From Chelydra serpentina (lineage: Eukaryota; Chordata; Testudines; Chelydridae): a stretch of DNA of 64,000 nucleotides. Of this stretch, positions 1 through 10,725 are shown one piece after another (position 1 is the stretch's first letter; each line of letters begins with the position of its first letter). Location of the stretch: the NCBI GenBank assembly GCA_037349315.1, contig JBAIAC010000033.1, positions 17,006,001 to 17,070,000 of the forward strand, in the 5' to 3' direction. A program made the position numbers and the translations under genes. The notes beneath the pieces are model-generated. The model saw only the letters and a program-made list of their open reading frames with translations. It had not been told where the DNA came from and did not search any database.

Positions 1-1110
1 ACTATTTACACTGCTTCCCCCATCTCAAGGGCCCCCAAAGCGCACTACGAACCCAGTAGGAACGCACGGCTCCTTCCCTAAGGCAGCCACCGCAGGGCTG
101 GAGCCCCGCCGCTGGCTAACAGCGCACCCTGGGCTCCGGCCAGGCGGCGGGTGCGGAGCGCCCTGGGGGCTGGGAGCTGCGGGGAACTCAGCGGGGACAG
201 CCCCGGTTACTGCTCGCCAGCCCTTCCCGTAACGGAGCAGCTGTGTCACCCACTGCCCACAGGGAAGGGAACGCGCCAGGCGCAGCCAGGAGGCAGAGCC
301 CAGGGCAGGCTGCGGCTGCCCCGTGGCCGGGGTCGCCCCCCGTCCCCGCAGGCGGCAGCCGAGTCAGGCTGCCCCGCGCCCCTTGACCAGACCCTTCCCC
401 CCGCGCTCAGCCGCAGAGAAGCCGCCCCCCGGGGCCAGCCAGCCAGCCAAGCCGCCTCAGCCCGGTGGGGAGCGGAGCACGTCCCCCCGCCCCACGGGCC
501 CCGCATAACCCCGCCGCCCCGGGTGTCCCAGCGCGGGGGGCGCCCGCCTGGGGTGAGGGGAGCCGGGCGGCCTCGTCCCCATCGCACGCGGGGCAGCCTG
601 ACCTACCCCAGGCCCGGCTGCAGCCCGGCCCGGCAGGGGCATGTGCCCGCCGCACTGCGGAGGCAGCCGGCCCGGTACCGCGGGCCCCGCACGAAGAGGG
701 GGGGGGATCCCGGGCAGCGGGGAGGGAACAAAGCGCCTTTGTGCGGCCAGGCCCCGCGCGGCGCGCACTGCGGCCCGACCCCCGCCCGCTCGCTCCCCGG
801 CCGGCCGGCCGCACTCACGGGGCTCCCCAGGCTCATTGAAGGGCTGCGCTGCACAGGCTCCTGGACCGCCCGGCCCTAACGGCGGGCTCCGCTCCGGCTC
901 CGGCTCCGCTCCCCGGCTGCCTCGCTGCCGCTCCAGCCGCCGCCATGTAACCCGGCTCCAAGGGTAGAGAGGGGCGGGCGCCGGCTGGCTCCGCCTTCGT
1001 GGGGCGAGGGGCGGGGCGAGGGCGGCAGCTCCGCCTCGCGGGGGGGCGGGGCCGGCGCGAAGTCGGGCCGGGGGGGTTGCGGGAGCAAGAGAGGATGAGT
1101 GGGGGAGGGG
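1..1110. promoter_or_regulatory. CpG island with clustered GC boxes
   Basis: The first 1.1 kb is very GC-rich and keeps many CpG dinucleotides, then composition drops sharply after about 1110. Sp1-type GC boxes lie at about 971-980, 1010-1020 and 1041-1056. This is the usual look of a vertebrate CpG-island promoter. Several long frames cross it on both strands, but they are low-complexity Pro/Arg/Gly/Ala translations with no domain, as expected of GC-rich DNA with few stops. A consensus splice donor on the minus strand (813-818) suggests the gene runs leftwards out of the window. Confidence 0.8.
819..960 (-). other. Candidate first exon of a leftward gene, with upstream ORF
   Basis: Seen on the minus strand: an ATG in good context at 946-944 (TTACATGG) opens a 37-codon Ala/Gly-rich frame that ends in TGA at 835-833. 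A second ATG at 836-834 overlaps that stop as ATGA. It is followed by six codons (MSLGSP), then a perfect donor, CCCC|GTGAGTGC, with the exon ending at 819 in phase 0. GC boxes sit just upstream at 971-1056. I infer a first exon with an upstream ORF and a start codon six codons before the splice. The downstream exons would lie left of base 1. I do not recognise the gene, and the exon could equally be wholly untranslated. Confidence 0.35.
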
Positions 1111-1825
1111 GCCAGGCCTGGTGAGGGGCTTCAGGAGGGAAGGGTGTGGGGTTTATGAGGCACACAGGCACGTATCCATACAGATTATAATACTAGCAGG
1201 GCAGTGTTGCTGGAGCCGACTGGGGAGCCAGGAGAGGGCCTGGACCCCAACTACAGTAGGGAAGAAGGAGAGGGCTAAACAGCAGCAGCAAACCACTTGA
1301 GCCAGCTGGGATACAGTCAAAAGTGCAGTAGAAATTTAAGAATAAAGTAAAAACACACAGTCTTGTCATGAAAATTGGTTGTTCTAGGTGCTGTACAGAG
1401 CCACAGTCTCCCCTTCCTGCCCCCACTAATCTCTTTCCTATAATAACCCTTAGCAGCAGCTGGCTGGACCCCTTTACTTTTCTCCAATTGCCTATCAACG
1501 TTTGTATTTGAACCTCCTCCCCCAACTCTAGGTACTAGAGGAGTTTGGCTGGCTACTCCCAAATCATTATATATACCTTCACCCTCTCCCACTTCTTCAT
1601 GTTTATTACTTGAAAAGAACAAGTGTCTCCTTATCACACATTGTGGTGAAGACCAATACAAGGAGATAGGCCTCAGCCCCATCTTTGGGCCTTGTTTACA
1701 GTTGAAAAAAGTTTGCCCTCCTACCGTAGAGGCAGTTATAACAGCCAAAGCCCTTTGGCAGGTATCAGGCTTCTTTGTACCACTATTACTCCAGCCACAC
1801 TACACTAGGGGTTGTGTCTATATTA
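1111..1825. other. Non-coding stretch, nothing recognised
   Basis: Composition returns to AT-richer intergenic type. A 143-codon minus-strand frame (1748-1317) has no recognisable domain and no splice context. No repeat family was recognised. Confidence 0.5.
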
Positions 1826-2195
1826 CAGGGGTGGCTAAACTTACCAGCCATGTGACAGTCTTCAGAAGCTCGAGAGCCTAGGCACACCTGCCAGGGGCTG
1901 GGGATCGGGGCTTCAGCCCCAGAGGACATGCCTAAGGGGGCTTGGGGCTTCAGCCCCACTCCTGCTGAAGCTCCAAGCCCTAGCAGGTGGACCCCACAGG
2001 GCTGAAGCCCTGAGACACTCCCCCGCTCCCCAACTACCCCACTACCCTGCTGCAAGGCACAGGTACCCAGTACCGCCCCCCCCCCCTAGTCTGGTAAGTG
2101 GAGAATGGGGGTGTACAGGAGGGCTCTACCAGCCCCACTTTAACAATAAAAAAGCCACATGTGGCTCATGAGCCACGGTTATATAGCAGGGCTGG
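1826..2195. mobile_element. Degenerate hAT-type element, one clear end
   Basis: The left end, CAGGGGTGGCTAAACTT, resembles the CAGGGGTGGCCAAACT ends of non-autonomous hAT elements common in reptiles. The right part carries the inverted subterminal sequence (GCCACATGTGGCTCATGAGCC, itself palindromic) near 2154-2175. The right terminus is damaged and no 8-bp target duplication is visible, so the boundary is approximate. Confidence 0.5.
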
Positions 2196-3110
2196 CCAAA
2201 CTATATCAGTTAAAAAAAATCATAGCCCGACCCAACCTAGTTATATAAAAAACTATGTTACTGTATGTACCAGGGCTTAAAAGTTATCCCTCCTTCTTGC
2301 ATAGTACTGGTCATAATTTATGCTCCTTTGCAGGGCTCACATTGAATTGGTAGGTGGTGGTCCAGAACACTAGCACCTCAGTGAAGGTGCGCTCTTGCTT
2401 GCTAGAAACTGTTTTCCTTTTTTTAACTGAATGTTGAACTTAGACCAGTTTTAGATTAGAAACTTTTTTTGGTATAGTATTGGCACTTGGGGGAGGGCTT
2501 GCAGAATTTCAGTATTGGTAAACCCTTTTAGTGTAGATGAAGCTCTACCTGCATAAAAATGCTTTTATGGGTACAGTGTATTTTGCTTGGGGCAGTGGTT
2601 AGCCAATATGCATGTTATACATATTGCACACCGTATTAATTTTGTGTGTGTGTGTGTGTCTATCTATTTGAATCATACTTACTTGGAGCCGGGTTACATA
2701 CTTGAATCATACTTACTCTTGCTACATAACACTCTGCAATGCTGAAGTCAGCTTTGGCACTAGAAAATTCAAAATCTGTCAAAATCAAAATATGTTTGTT
2801 CTGTGTCCTAGTATAGTTACCTTCACGGGCAGCTGGTTTGAAATGTAGTATCCAACCCCGAGACAAAAAATATACAAAACCGAGCAACAAGTAACTGTTA
2901 TGGACTGGTGGGTTGGATTTTAGTGTCATGTAAGGACTTTTGTAACTTGTAAATATACTATAAATAGTTAAAATGCATATCTTTGAAACATGCCTTCTGC
3001 ATAAGGTGAACATGTTGAGAGATAAGAATTGCTTCCCAGGGGATATACATGTCTCTTTTTCATATTGCACTGCTTTGTCTTTAGACAATAAATTTGGTTA
3101 AGTGCTTGTG
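2196..3110. other. Non-coding stretch with a short (TG)n
   Basis: No gene was recognised. A (TG)n microsatellite lies at about 2643-2659. A 142-codon minus-strand frame (3088-2660) has no domain and ordinary AT-rich composition; I treat it as chance. Confidence 0.5.
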
Positions 3111-3335
3111 TACACTTGAAATACTTCAGTGTAGACACTGCCTACAATGACAGAAAGCTTGTCCTGTCGGCATAGGTAATCCACCTCCCTGAGAGGCGGT
3201 AGCTACATCTCCAGAAGAATTCTTCCATTGACCTAGCACTATCTACATGAGGACTTAGGTCTGTTTAACTCATGGGTGTGGATTCCTGAGCAATATAGAT
3301 GGGCCGCTCTACTTTTCTAGTGTAGACCAGCCGTA
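3111..3335. repeat. MITE-like repeat with GTGTAGAC ends
   Basis: The segment is bounded by TCAGTGTAGACACTGCC at the left and CTAGTGTAGACCAGCC at the right. It contains GAAGAATTCTTCCATTGACCT, which recurs in inverted orientation at 47077-47097, and a GGGTGTGGATTCCTGAG core also found at 12951-13060. I read it as one degenerate member of a dispersed non-autonomous DNA-transposon-like family. The superfamily is not clear. Confidence 0.5.
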
Positions 3336-3661
3336 AGTTTGGTTATCTGGTCTCTTGACCATTCTTAAGAACAAACTGCAAGTGTAGTCAAACAGTTGGC
3401 TACAACTTTTAGACAATACAGTGATATAAACTACACTAGCAAAAGTATTCTGATACCAGTAGAAGCTGCATCTACACTAGGAGGGAATTGCAAGGCAAAC
3501 TTTTTCTAGTGTAGGCCTGAGTGTATGATTAAGAAAGCCTCAAAAATATGCATGGATTGAGAGAAGGCTTCAGAGAACCTGGAACAGTAGCTTTGAGAGG
3601 TGTGAACTACCCCATTCATCTCTGGGCTTGGCATCACTAATTTGATGATGAACTTGAGGTA

Positions 3662-4600
3662 CAGAGGGTCCCCTGTATACATTGGGGTTGCGTTTTTGAA
3701 AAGGGTGATGGATACAGAAACGACGTATAATGGGGAATTTTTCCTCATAAGACATAATGGAATTGTGGGGGTGGGGGGTGGAGAGAAATGCGTTCACAAC
3801 TTCATCACACTCACCTATGACAATGCTTTTCACCTAAACAGTGTACCTTTTTAGATGACCGGTTATACAGTACACATTTTACACATAAAACATTGAATAA
3901 AATAATGTAGAAGCCTAACACCATCCAAACACAGATCATTTTAATACAGTAAATACAGTACAGTAATATAGTATAAAGCAGTGTCAATTACACTAAACTT
4001 AGGTAAGGGTGGCTTGGGCTTGGTTTTCCGTGGCTGGCTTTTTGGTTGCAGAAGTCTTAAAAAAGGATTTTAATCAAGGTCTGCACTCTTGCATGAATCT
4101 TTGAATGATAGATCTTCCTGTAGCAAACCATTGCATCAAGAGCCCGGGAGACTGATGGACCGGTCACAAAAAAGATCACTGGTCTGTATGATTTCCGTCG
4201 TCTCATCCAGCAATCCAAAGAAACGGGAGAGATTCTTTGTCATCAGACTCCTGGCTTCCTGTCCTATATCATCATCATCGTCTTTGCTTTCTACGGATAT
4301 CCGTTGTTGGTCCAGTTCAATCAGTTCCTCATTTGTCAGTTGCTCAGCATGAGACTCCAACAACTCCTGTACAGTACATCCTCCTCCTTCACCTCCTTGA
4401 AGCCGACATCCTTCACCAACTTGACAGTTTCTTGCTCGAGAGCAGGAAGGGCATCAAATCCCATGAAGCTGTGGACAGCATCTGGCCATGCACGGTGCCA
4501 AACGCTGTTCATACATTGCAAAGTGACCACTTTCCATGACACGTCAATGTTTTTCACGCAGTTCAAGAGGTTGTAGGACTTGTGGCCGGTGGATGAAAGT
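3662..4600 (-). pseudogene. Decayed Tigger/pogo-type transposase remnant
   Basis: Two minus-strand frames carry the C-terminal part of a Tigger/pogo (Tc1-mariner superfamily) transposase. The upstream one (4566-4336) contains NCVKNIDVSWKVVTLQCMNS followed by VWHRAWPD, then GFKEVKEEDV. The next (4363-4136) contains HAEQLTNEELIELDQQ. These match the Tigger C-terminal signatures (SW-x-V, W-x-x-x-WP, LT-x-E-x-L-x-EL). The probable transposon end begins with CAGAGGGTCCCCTG at 3662, right after a TA (3660-3661), the usual target of this superfamily. The DDE core and N-terminal DNA-binding half are not recognisable upstream of 4600, and the frames are shifted relative to each other. This is a dead fragment; the distal end was not found. 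Confidence 0.65.
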
Positions 4601-5355
4601 ACCTAACATTGTAGAGTCTAGTGTGAGAACGCCCCACACTTTTTGTGCAAAGTGTCCTGAATGATGTCTCAGTTTGGTGCCACCAATGGGGGTGGGGTTT
4701 GAGACACACCATATATTCACTACCCCGCCCCCCAATTAAGAAAGCACCAACAAGCCCATAGGCAAATTTATGCCCAAGAGAGGGTAAGATAGGCTCAAGG
4801 ACCCCAGTGAAACTCCGCACAATATCATTTTCTGAACATCCACAGATCCTGTGATTAGCTTCTCATTTTGATTATTCATCTGAGCAAAGTTGTTTGTGAT
4901 TAGAGCTGGGAATAGTAATACTCCCGCCCCTCCATTTCAATCCCTGTTCATTTCCTTTTCCTGAAGGAAATCTATTTGACTCATTTAACCTCTTGAATTT
5001 TGCCATTTTGCCATAGTGGTTAACCTCTTATGTTCCCACTTCCTTGTTTTGTTGAGGGATATGCCTGATTTCTGGGACAGGGAGGAAGAAACCAAGAAAG
5101 TTGGTCATTATGTCTGTGGGGCTGAGCTCCAGGCCCCAAAAAGACAGGAGCTGAGGAAAAAAGGAGTCCGCTGTTGGAAGTGCTGCCAACTCCACATAGC
5201 AGGAAGTCACCAGACAAACCCTGAAAAGTCACTAAATGTAGCTGTTTAAGCACTCAAAAGGAGTAAAAAATGTCACTAAACAAAATTTCCAGAGAATTCA
5301 ACAGAGAGAGAGAGTGTGTGTGTGTGTGTGTACGTACACACGCATGCCCAGGCGA
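4601..5355. other. Non-coding stretch with microsatellite
   Basis: No gene recognised. A compound (GA)n(TG)n tract sits at about 5302-5331. The stretch may hold the missing distal part of the Tigger remnant, but nothing translates convincingly. Confidence 0.45.
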
Positions 5356-5832
5356 GTATAGTCACAAAATCACAAGCAGCTCAATAGTGATAATAAAATC
5401 CATTCCATGTTCTTCTTACCACATTCTGTTGGACGCCAAGACAATGTCATTACCTCTCAACTGAGCATGTCCTCGGAAGGAATTGAATTTCAGGGCTTCT
5501 TGGGCTGAGATCTCTATAATCTGCAGGCGAGGAAAAGAAGTTTGTGGAGGCTAATTACATATTTTGCTAAAGCCAGGTGCACTTTGGAGAGAGCAGCACA
5601 TTAGCCAGGGCTTGTTTTTAGCCAAATGTGTTCTTTCTTGCTGCTGCATAGTAGGTAGCACATCCTGTGATGCAGGGAAAGATGGCTAATGAAGTGGGCA
5701 GGGTGGGGGAGGCAGGTTGCTGGCGAATGTCCTCTTCCCCTGGCTCTGGGCCCTCCCTTTCACTAACCTGTCAGCTCAAATCTAGGCTGGCAAGAAAGAA
5801 ATTAACCAACCCAAGTCGCCCTGGGCTGCAGT
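5356..5832 (+). repeat. Left arm of a large imperfect inverted repeat
   Basis: This segment pairs in reverse complement with 6945-7684. Landmarks shared in order include TTCTTGGGCTGAGATC (5498), AAGTTTGTGGAGGCTAAT, CAGGGCTTGTTTTTAGCCAA, CCTGTGATGCAGGGAAAG and CCCTTTCACTAACCTGTC. By eye the arms agree at roughly 80-85%. The right arm has about 300 extra bases (about 7045-7345) at the point matching 5715. The pair is either two oppositely oriented copies of one unrecognised repeat or a true inverted duplication. Confidence 0.75.
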
Positions 5833-6218
5833 TACAAAGCACCCTTCCCAGTGAGCAGAGGGACCACTGGCTCATGTACAAACCTTAAGCCTTCTGCTGA
5901 ATAGGCTTGGAGAGGGGGAGAGCATTTAATCAGGGCTACGGGAGGTTCTGTCATCGCAGCCTGGCCTCCTTAAACGGGTGGAAATTAGACTCTCAGGCAA
6001 ACAGCAAAGTCTGTACAGATGAGGTTTGTAAATCCTCCTCCTCCACATCCCCTCTGGATCAAATCGTTGCAATTAAAATCACAACAAAACAACCTCACAG
6101 TTGCTTTATAAATGAAACACACATAATTAAAGGGGGAATATTCATTAGCCCCAAAGCAGAGAGGGTCCTTCTTACCAATCGGACACATTTGGCAGGTCAT
6201 AGCCACAGCACCTCTGGG
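5833..6218. other. Spacer inside the inverted repeat, left side
   Basis: This sequence has no counterpart in the right arm and no recognised repeat. A 115-codon plus-strand frame (5907-6254) runs through it without domain features. Confidence 0.4.
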
Positions 6219-6890
6219 CAGTGCTTAATTTGTGCCGGGGCATGCCAGGACTGAGGGCAGCTGAGCCCTGGTCCCTCTTTCACAGGGCCGGCTCTAGGAT
6301 TTTTGCCGCCCCAAGCAAAAACAAATTTGGCCGCCGCCGCCGCCGCCACCCCCACCCCCGTTTTTTTCTTACCCCACCCCCGCCTCAACTCCACCCCTTC
6401 CCCAAATCCCCAGCCCTGCCTCCTCCCCCCAGGCTCTCAAGCCTAGGAAGGAGGGAGGGAGGGAGGGGGAGAAGCGGCGTGCGTGCCGCAGCCGCTCAGG
6501 ATCTCCCCCTCCCTCCCAGGCTCTCAAGCCTAGGAGGGAGGGGGAGCAGCGGCACGCGAATCAGCTGTTTTGCGCGCTGTGGCTGCTCAGGATCTCCCCC
6601 TCCAGCAGCGGCGCGCGAATCAGCTGTTTCGCGCGCCGCGGCCGCTCGGGATCTCCCCCTCCCTCCCGGGCTCTCAAGCCTAGGAGGGAGGGGGAGCAGC
6701 GGCGCCCGAATCAGCTGGTTGCGCGAGCCAGCGGCGGCAGCGGAGGTGAGCTAGGGCGGCCGGGGCACATTTTCAGGGGCGGCATGGCTGGCGCCAGAAT
6801 GCTGCCCCTAGAAACGTGCCACCCCAAGCACCAGCTTGTTTTGCTGGTGCCTGGAGCTGGCCCTGCTTTTTCATCACAAATTAAGCACTG
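6219..6890. mobile_element. Short TIR element (CAGTGCTTAATTTGTG) split by a later hAT
   Basis: The ends are a perfect 16-bp inverted pair: CAGTGCTTAATTTGTG at 6219-6234 and its complement at 6875-6890. With the inner insertion removed, only about 80 bp of element remain, typical of a tiny non-autonomous hAT-like element. The flanking 8-mers (CCTCTGGG and GGCATACC) do not match, so the insertion site has been rearranged or the ends are not the original pair. Confidence 0.6.
6283..6865. mobile_element. Non-autonomous hAT, CAGGGCCGGC family
   Basis: The ends are CAGGGCCGGCTCTAG and CTGGAGCTGGCCCTG, flanked by the 8-mers CTCTTTCA (6275-6282) and CTTTTTCA (6866-6873), a target duplication with one mismatch. 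Subterminal motifs GCCGCCCCAAGC and GCCACCCCAAGCACC lie near the two ends, with a hairpin GCACCAGC-TTGTTTT-GCTGGTGC beside the right end. The interior (about 6430-6740) holds three to four tandem GC-rich units that contain GGCTCTCAAGCCTAGGAGGG and GCGAATCAGCTG. It shares TIRs with the transposase-bearing copy at 21620-25005. The long plus-strand frame inside it is not a gene. Confidence 0.9.
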
Positions 6891-6944
6891 GGCATACCTA
6901 AACCTGCAAAATATCTTCGTCCCACTGCAGCCCAGGTCAGCGGG

Positions 6945-7684
6945 GGTTGGTTAATTACAGCCTCGCCTTTCTTGCCAGCCTGGATTTGAGCCGACAGGTT
7001 AGTGAAAGGGAGGGCCTGGAGCCAGGGGGAGGAGGGCATTCGCCTGACCTGAGCTGGGTGCTGCAGGGAGCCAAGAAAGTAGATTTAAAAACAAAAATCC
7101 GCTAGCCAGACCCCTTCCCTCCCACTTCCAGGATTTGGTTTCTGAAAACAGATAGGCAGCTAATCCCAGGCCAAGTCAGGGGAATGAGTAAAAGGGAGCC
7201 AAAATCAAGATAGCACCACCTTTGATCCTGTAGTAAGGGCTTCCTCCCTGGAGATATGGTGCCTCCTACCCCATTGGGGCACATGGCCCTGTCTCATCCC
7301 ACCCCACCCACCTTCCATCCGTGCGGCTCTCCTCACTGGCTAAGCTGCCTCCCCCACCCTTCCCACTTCATTAGCCACCTTTCCCTGCATCACAGGATAT
7401 GCTACCTACGCAGTGAGAAAGAAAACATTTGGCTAAAAACAAGCCCTGGCTAATGTACTTCTCTCTCCATAATGTGCCTGGATTTAGCAATTAGCCTCCA
7501 CAAACTTATTTTCCTTGCTTGCAGATTATAGCGATCTCAGCCCAAGAAACCCTGGAATGTGATTCCTACTGATGACAGTTGAGACATAATGACATTGACT
7601 TGGTGAGCAAAAGAAAGTAGTAAAAAGAACATGGAATGCATTTTATTAACACAGTTGAGCTGCTGGTGAATGATTTTGTGACTG
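6945..7684 (-). repeat. Right arm of the large imperfect inverted repeat
   Basis: This is the reverse-complement partner of 5356-5832 and includes about 300 bp (7045-7345) with no match in the left arm. Further similarity may reach about 7845, where TCACTAAATCTAGTGAC forms its own small palindrome. Confidence 0.75.
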
Positions 7685-8724
7685 TACAGAGAAAGAAGTC
7701 ACCAATATGAATGTCACTGTAATTGGCAGTGAAAGTCACTAGATTTGTCACTGGTCACTTTGACACTTCTTTTTTCGCTAGGAAAACCAGAAAGTCACTA
7801 AATCTAGTGACAAAGTAGCTAAATTGGCAACAGGCTTTGCTCCCAGGCTTTTAGCACAGGAATCACTCCCCTTAATTTCCTCAGCAAGCAGAACAGCCTA
7901 GAGCACCAGAGTGACACCAGTGGGGCCTACAAAAAAGAAAATGGAAAAACCTCATATAACTTTGAAACTCTCAGAAGGAAAAACGAGAGTGGTTTTGCAT
8001 ACAAAACACAGGTATGCTGACTTTTCTTGCAACGTTTTATAGTCTTAAGGGTGAGGTTTCTAGCAATGTCAAAGGTTACTGTTTTTTCCTAACGCTTAAA
8101 AAGTTAGAAACTAACTATAGCAGAGCTGTATGGAAGTGTGTTGCTGATCATGAGATTATTGTGGGAATTAATGTACAACCTTCCAGATTAGCCTCAATAT
8201 TCATTTTTATTAATGAAAATAAACATCGGAAAAAAAACCCCAAAAAGATAAAACCATCTTCAAACATAGCTACATTGACTCAGATTTCACATCTGCATCA
8301 TGGTCTGCAGTCTTGATATCACTATTGGCCCCAAATCCGTCTACCACTGCCTTCCCCCCTGCAGAAATTGGTTTTCATTTCTCTCACCATGACATTGTTC
8401 CTCAGCTTCTTCTGTGAGGAGGGAGACAAAGATTCAAAGAGCAACAACTACTGTTTTTCAACGATTTCCTCATGAGGCTTTAGTGGCTTAGAACAATTTA
8501 TACACAATAAATCATGGGAGAGAGAGAAAGAACACTCTGATTTACACTTGTTCTAGATAGTCAAAGACAAGTAAGTACTGGGTCTACCTGTAACAGGAAG
8601 AAATCTGCTTGCTGCTCAGTTTCAGTATAACTCTTCAGGGCAGCGTGGAGTTTCCCCTGTTTTGTTCCATGTGCGAACTCTTTAGCATAACATGACTAAC
8701 AAGGTGGAGGCTGTGGGATCCCCC
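7685..8724. other. Non-coding stretch
   Basis: AT-rich sequence. The short palindrome GTCACTAAATCTAGTGAC lies near 7792-7809. No repeat family or coding exon was recognised. Confidence 0.5.
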
Positions 8725-8759
8725 CTGTGTTTATGTGTGTGTGTCTGTGTGTCTGTGTC

Positions 8760-8834
<75 letters not shown>
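8725..8834. repeat. Compound (TG)n(TA)n(CA)n microsatellite
   Basis: An interrupted (TG)n tract runs into about 17 TA units (8768-8802) and then (CA)n, giving a nearly self-complementary block of about 110 bp that could extrude as a cruciform. Length is likely to vary between individuals. Confidence 0.95.
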
Positions 8835-9432
8835 TTTCACCAGTTAAAGTAGCTACTGGAACAGAAACCAATATAAGCACATTTTACACTAGGACTAGCT
8901 AAGGGCCTTGTGCTTACATCTGCTCTCGTGTGGAGAGTGGAGTCAAATTTAGTTGAACTGGGTCATGGCAGCTAAACTAAATCTTTGACAGGTAACTCAA
9001 AACAGTCAGTCATATGCCAGCCTCCACTGAATAATTATTTCTTCCCTAACAACTTCTGGAAACTCATTTGAGCAGAATCAAAATCTCCATTTATAAAGCC
9101 AAGCATTCATGCTCTAACTTAGCCAGATGTGTTATTAACTCTTCTGCAAGCAGAAGCGACAAAATAAAAAGCAATATCTTGCATGTAATTCTACTGATGT
9201 AATTCTGCTACTCGGTGCCAGCATTTCAAGTACATAGAACAATGAGCCATATGCTCCCATGGCTTACGTGCTGAACACCGTAGCAACTTATTACAAATTC
9301 TACACGCAAGCTAAAACCTACTACTTGGTATGCTGCCACTTTGTACTAACCTGCAGCACAAAAATGGTCCCACGCAAAGGGGCGGGGGAAGCATTTGGGG
9401 GATGGGACGTAGAGGAGGTGTGGCAGGAATCA
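8835..9432. other. Non-coding stretch
   Basis: No gene, repeat family or regulatory site was recognised. Confidence 0.45.
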
Positions 9433-9985
9433 GAGTATTACCCTGAAATATGAGGAGAGATTAATAAAACAGAATTTTCAGCTTGGAAAAGAGACGACTA
9501 AGGAGGGATATGATTGAGGTCTATAAAGTCATGACTGGTGTGGAGAAAGTAAATAAGGAAGTGTTATTTACTCCTTCTCATAACACAAGAACTAGGAGCC
9601 ACCAAATGAAATTAATAGGCAGCAGGTTTAAAACAAACAAAAGGAAGTCTTTTTTCACACAACGCACAGTCAACCTGTGGAACTCCTTGCCAGAGGATGT
9701 TGTGAAAGCCAAGACTATAACAGGGTTCAAAAAAGAACTAGATAAATTCATGAAGGACAGGTCCATCAATGGCTATTAGCTAGGATGGGTAGGGATGGTG
9801 TCCCTAGCCTCTGTTTGCCGGAAGCTGGGAATGGGCAACAGGGCATGGATCACTTGGTGATTACCTGTTCTTTTAATTCCCTCTGGGGCACCTGGTATTG
9901 GCCACTGTTAGAAGACAAGATACTGGGCTAGATGGAGCTTTGGTCTGACCCAGTATGGCCACTCTTATGAAGCTCCTTCAGGATG
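9433..9985 (+). mobile_element. CR1/L3-type LINE 3' end
   Basis: A 98-codon frame (9483-9779) encodes the tail of a non-LTR retrotransposon ORF2, with [51 protein letters not shown] and [17 protein letters not shown] in order. This block is typical of the C-terminal end of CR1/L3-clade reverse transcriptases. It is followed by a 3' UTR containing GATGGAGCTTTGGTCTGACC and ending near CACTCTTATG, consistent with CR1-clade tails. The copy is 5'-truncated: no RT or endonuclease domain lies upstream. Clade assignment is from memory of family signatures. The left boundary is approximate. Confidence 0.8.
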
Positions 9986-10587
9986 CCTCAGATTGGGCAC
10001 CCAAAGATCACTAGTCACTTTTGCAAATGCTGGCCTATATCTCCACTCAGCTGTTCAGTGTGCAGCTATTACAGGCAAGAACAAAATGGCTGTTGTGCAC
10101 ATTACACAGGGGGTGTATTAGACATTTAAAAGGTGCAGCACATAGAAGATAGGAAGCATTCCATAGCTCCGTACAACAGAGGTGATTGTGTCTCCAAGAT
10201 TATCATGTTAAAGAGAATATCCACATATGATCTCCCCCCTCCAACATGGAAGGGGAGCTTGGTTACCAGTATGGTGGCATCTCCTCTTCCTTCAGACCAT
10301 GCAGGATGTGCTCGGTGGGAGGGAACAGGGAGTAGATGGAGACACACTTCATCCAACCTCCAGCCCCGCAGAGATTCTGAAGTAAGACAGTCCCAGGTTA
10401 TTCATCCCACAGAACCCCATCTGCAGTGAGCATCCCTCTTTTGGGAAGGTGGGGCAAGGAAGTCTGGAATCATGTGCTACCAGGGGTACATGTGGTAGTG
10501 AAGGGGATGTGGGTGGGGGGTATAGAGTTGCTGGGGAAGCATAAGCCCTTCTCGTCAATGGACTTGGCCTCCTGTAGATCTCCTACC
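9986..10587. other. Non-coding stretch
   Basis: No gene or repeat recognised. Overlapping frames of 60-98 codons on both strands have no domain. Confidence 0.45.
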
Positions 10588-10595
10588 ATCCATTA

Positions 10596-10717
10596 CAGGG
10601 TGACCAGAGAGCAAATGTGAAAAATCGGGACAGGGTGGGGGGTAATAGAAGCCTATATAAGAAAAAGACCCCAAAATCGGGATTGTCCCTATAAAGTCGG
10701 GACATCTGGTCACCCTA
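10596..10717 (-). mobile_element. 122-bp hAT MITE (GGGTGACCAGA family)
   Basis: The ends are CAGGGTGACC and GGTCACCCTA, flanked by a perfect 8-bp duplication ATCCATTA (10588-10595 and 10718-10725). The interior has AAGCCTATATAAGAAAAAGA and repeated TCGGGA motifs. It is inverted relative to the copies at 17441, 41501 and 49550. The 8-bp target duplication assigns it to the hAT superfamily. Confidence 0.95.
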
Positions 10718-10725
10718 ATCCATTA

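Noticed and set aside
151..879. Long plus-strand frame (242 codons) and overlapping minus-strand frames in the CpG island
   Set aside because: Low-complexity Pro/Arg/Gly/Ala translations open in several frames at once, which follows from GC-rich DNA with few stops; no domain is visible.
6221..6754. 177-codon plus-strand frame
   Set aside because: It crosses a hAT terminal repeat and tandem GC-rich units of a non-autonomous transposon.
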